From: Candidatus Latescibacterota bacterium
Lineage (GTDB): Bacteria > Latescibacterota > UBA2968 > UBA8231
Length of the DNA: 12,623 nt
Direction of reading: 5' to 3'
Assembly: GCA_003529325.1 (NCBI GenBank)
Contig: DPVW01000030.1
Location: 1-12,623, forward strand
Translations under genes and position numbers: made by a program
Notes under the pieces: model-generated
Database searches by the model: none
Told to the model about the DNA's origin: nothing
Seen by the model: only the letters and a program-made list of their open reading frames with translations
Part shown: positions 12,240 to 12,623 of the stretch, in pieces
Layout of the letters: each line of letters opens with the position of its first letter
How positions within the stretch are numbered: the first letter of the stretch is position 1

Positions 12240-12623
12240 ATGTTTACAAGATTACTCAAACAACCCTCTTCCTCCATTTTGCTCTTCGGACCGAGAGGTA
12301 CGGGAAAGTCGACATGGATTGGTGAACACTTTCCTGCTCAGACGACGTATGATCTGCTCAACACATCGGAATCCTTGCGCCTGACGCGAGACCCTGGGCT
12401 GCTGTTCAATGAGGTCGAGTCGCAACCAGCGGGGAGCTGGGTTGTGATCGATGAAGTGCAGAAGGTCCCCGCTCTGCTCGACGAGGTGCACCGCCTCATC
12501 GAAATGCGGGGACTGAGGTTTATTCTGTCAGGGTCGAGTGCTCGCAAGCTACGCCGGGGCGGCACGAACCTGCTCGCCGGGCGGGCCCTGGTAAACGACC
12601 TGTACCCCCTGGTTGCAGCGGAG
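12240..12623 (+). CDS. ATP-binding protein, DUF4143/AAA_14 type, N-terminal part
   Basis: The 128 visible codons run open off the right edge. Walker A is GPRGTGKST (17-25), Walker B is WVVIDEVQKVP (67-77), and RFILSGSSARKL (93-104) is the sensor-1 region, followed by GTNLLAGRALVNDLYPL. This set is characteristic of the AAA_14/DUF4143 family, P-loop ATPases about 380-400 residues long with a C-terminal DUF4143 domain. Their role is poorly understood, and many are scattered, mobile-looking accessory genes. The start is the ATG at 12240, which begins the typical RLLKQPSSSILLFGPRG segment; the ATG at 12236 is in another frame and soon stops. There is no Shine-Dalgarno, and the palindrome with its embedded -10 ends 2 bases upstream, so a leaderless transcript is likely. 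The flanking DNA is more AT-rich than the neighbours, in keeping with recent arrival. Confidence 0.85.
   Translation, partial: MFTRLLKQPSSSILLFGPRGTGKSTWIGEHFPAQTTYDLLNTSESLRLTRDPGLLFNEVESQPAGSWVVIDEVQKVPALLDEVHRLIEMRGLRFILSGSSARKLRRGGTNLLAGRALVNDLYPLVAAE

Overview
The window comes from a GC-rich bacterial chromosome that uses the standard code; TGA closes the intact genes at 4260 and 8131. The best guess at a source is an uncultured Gram-negative bacterium of the FCB type, for example Latescibacterota-like. That rests on a 'YPNPFN' FlgD-like C-terminal module, two lipobox lipoproteins and free-living style carbohydrate genes. It is inference: no rRNA or marker gene is present.

Layout. Positions 1-5852 are all on the minus strand. 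In transcription order they hold a lactonase-type beta-propeller with its own terminator (5852-4774), a structured leader and a small coiled-coil gene with a strong terminator (4580-4194), and then a promoter driving a compact run. The run is a hybrid gene (front half of a DnaE-type DNA polymerase fused to a FlgD-like sorting module), a NAGPA-domain lipoprotein, an Ldh_2-family dehydrogenase, and the first 18 codons of a Gfo/Idh/MocA oxidoreductase. Positions 5973-8131 are on the plus strand: a secreted beta-rich protein and a GH43/GH32-like propeller. Positions 8159-10839 return to minus: a tandem metallo-beta-lactamase-fold gene split by one in-frame TGA, then a probable cold-shock unit (CspA-type protein followed by a divergent RRM protein) with a clear promoter, long leader and terminator. 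Positions 10919-12623 are plus: a possible 54-residue ORF, a SurA-N/DsbA-like lipoprotein, and the start of a DUF4143-type ATPase under a large palindrome.

How the genes fit together. The dehydrogenase, Gfo/Idh/MocA protein, NAGPA protein, lactonase and propeller fit carbohydrate or sugar-acid metabolism, but no single pathway is shown. The csp-RRM pair looks like an RNA-chaperone operon. Two genes look broken or rearranged. The polymerase chimera lacks its third catalytic Asp and everything after it, and the MBL gene has a premature TGA with coding sense continuing on both sides.

The most notable signals are the polymerase/sorting-domain hybrid, the TGA-split MBL gene, the palindrome-embedded and probably leaderless promoter of the terminal ATPase, and the alternative hairpins in the csp leader. 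I did not find a CRISPR array, tRNA, rRNA, insertion sequence or phage module.
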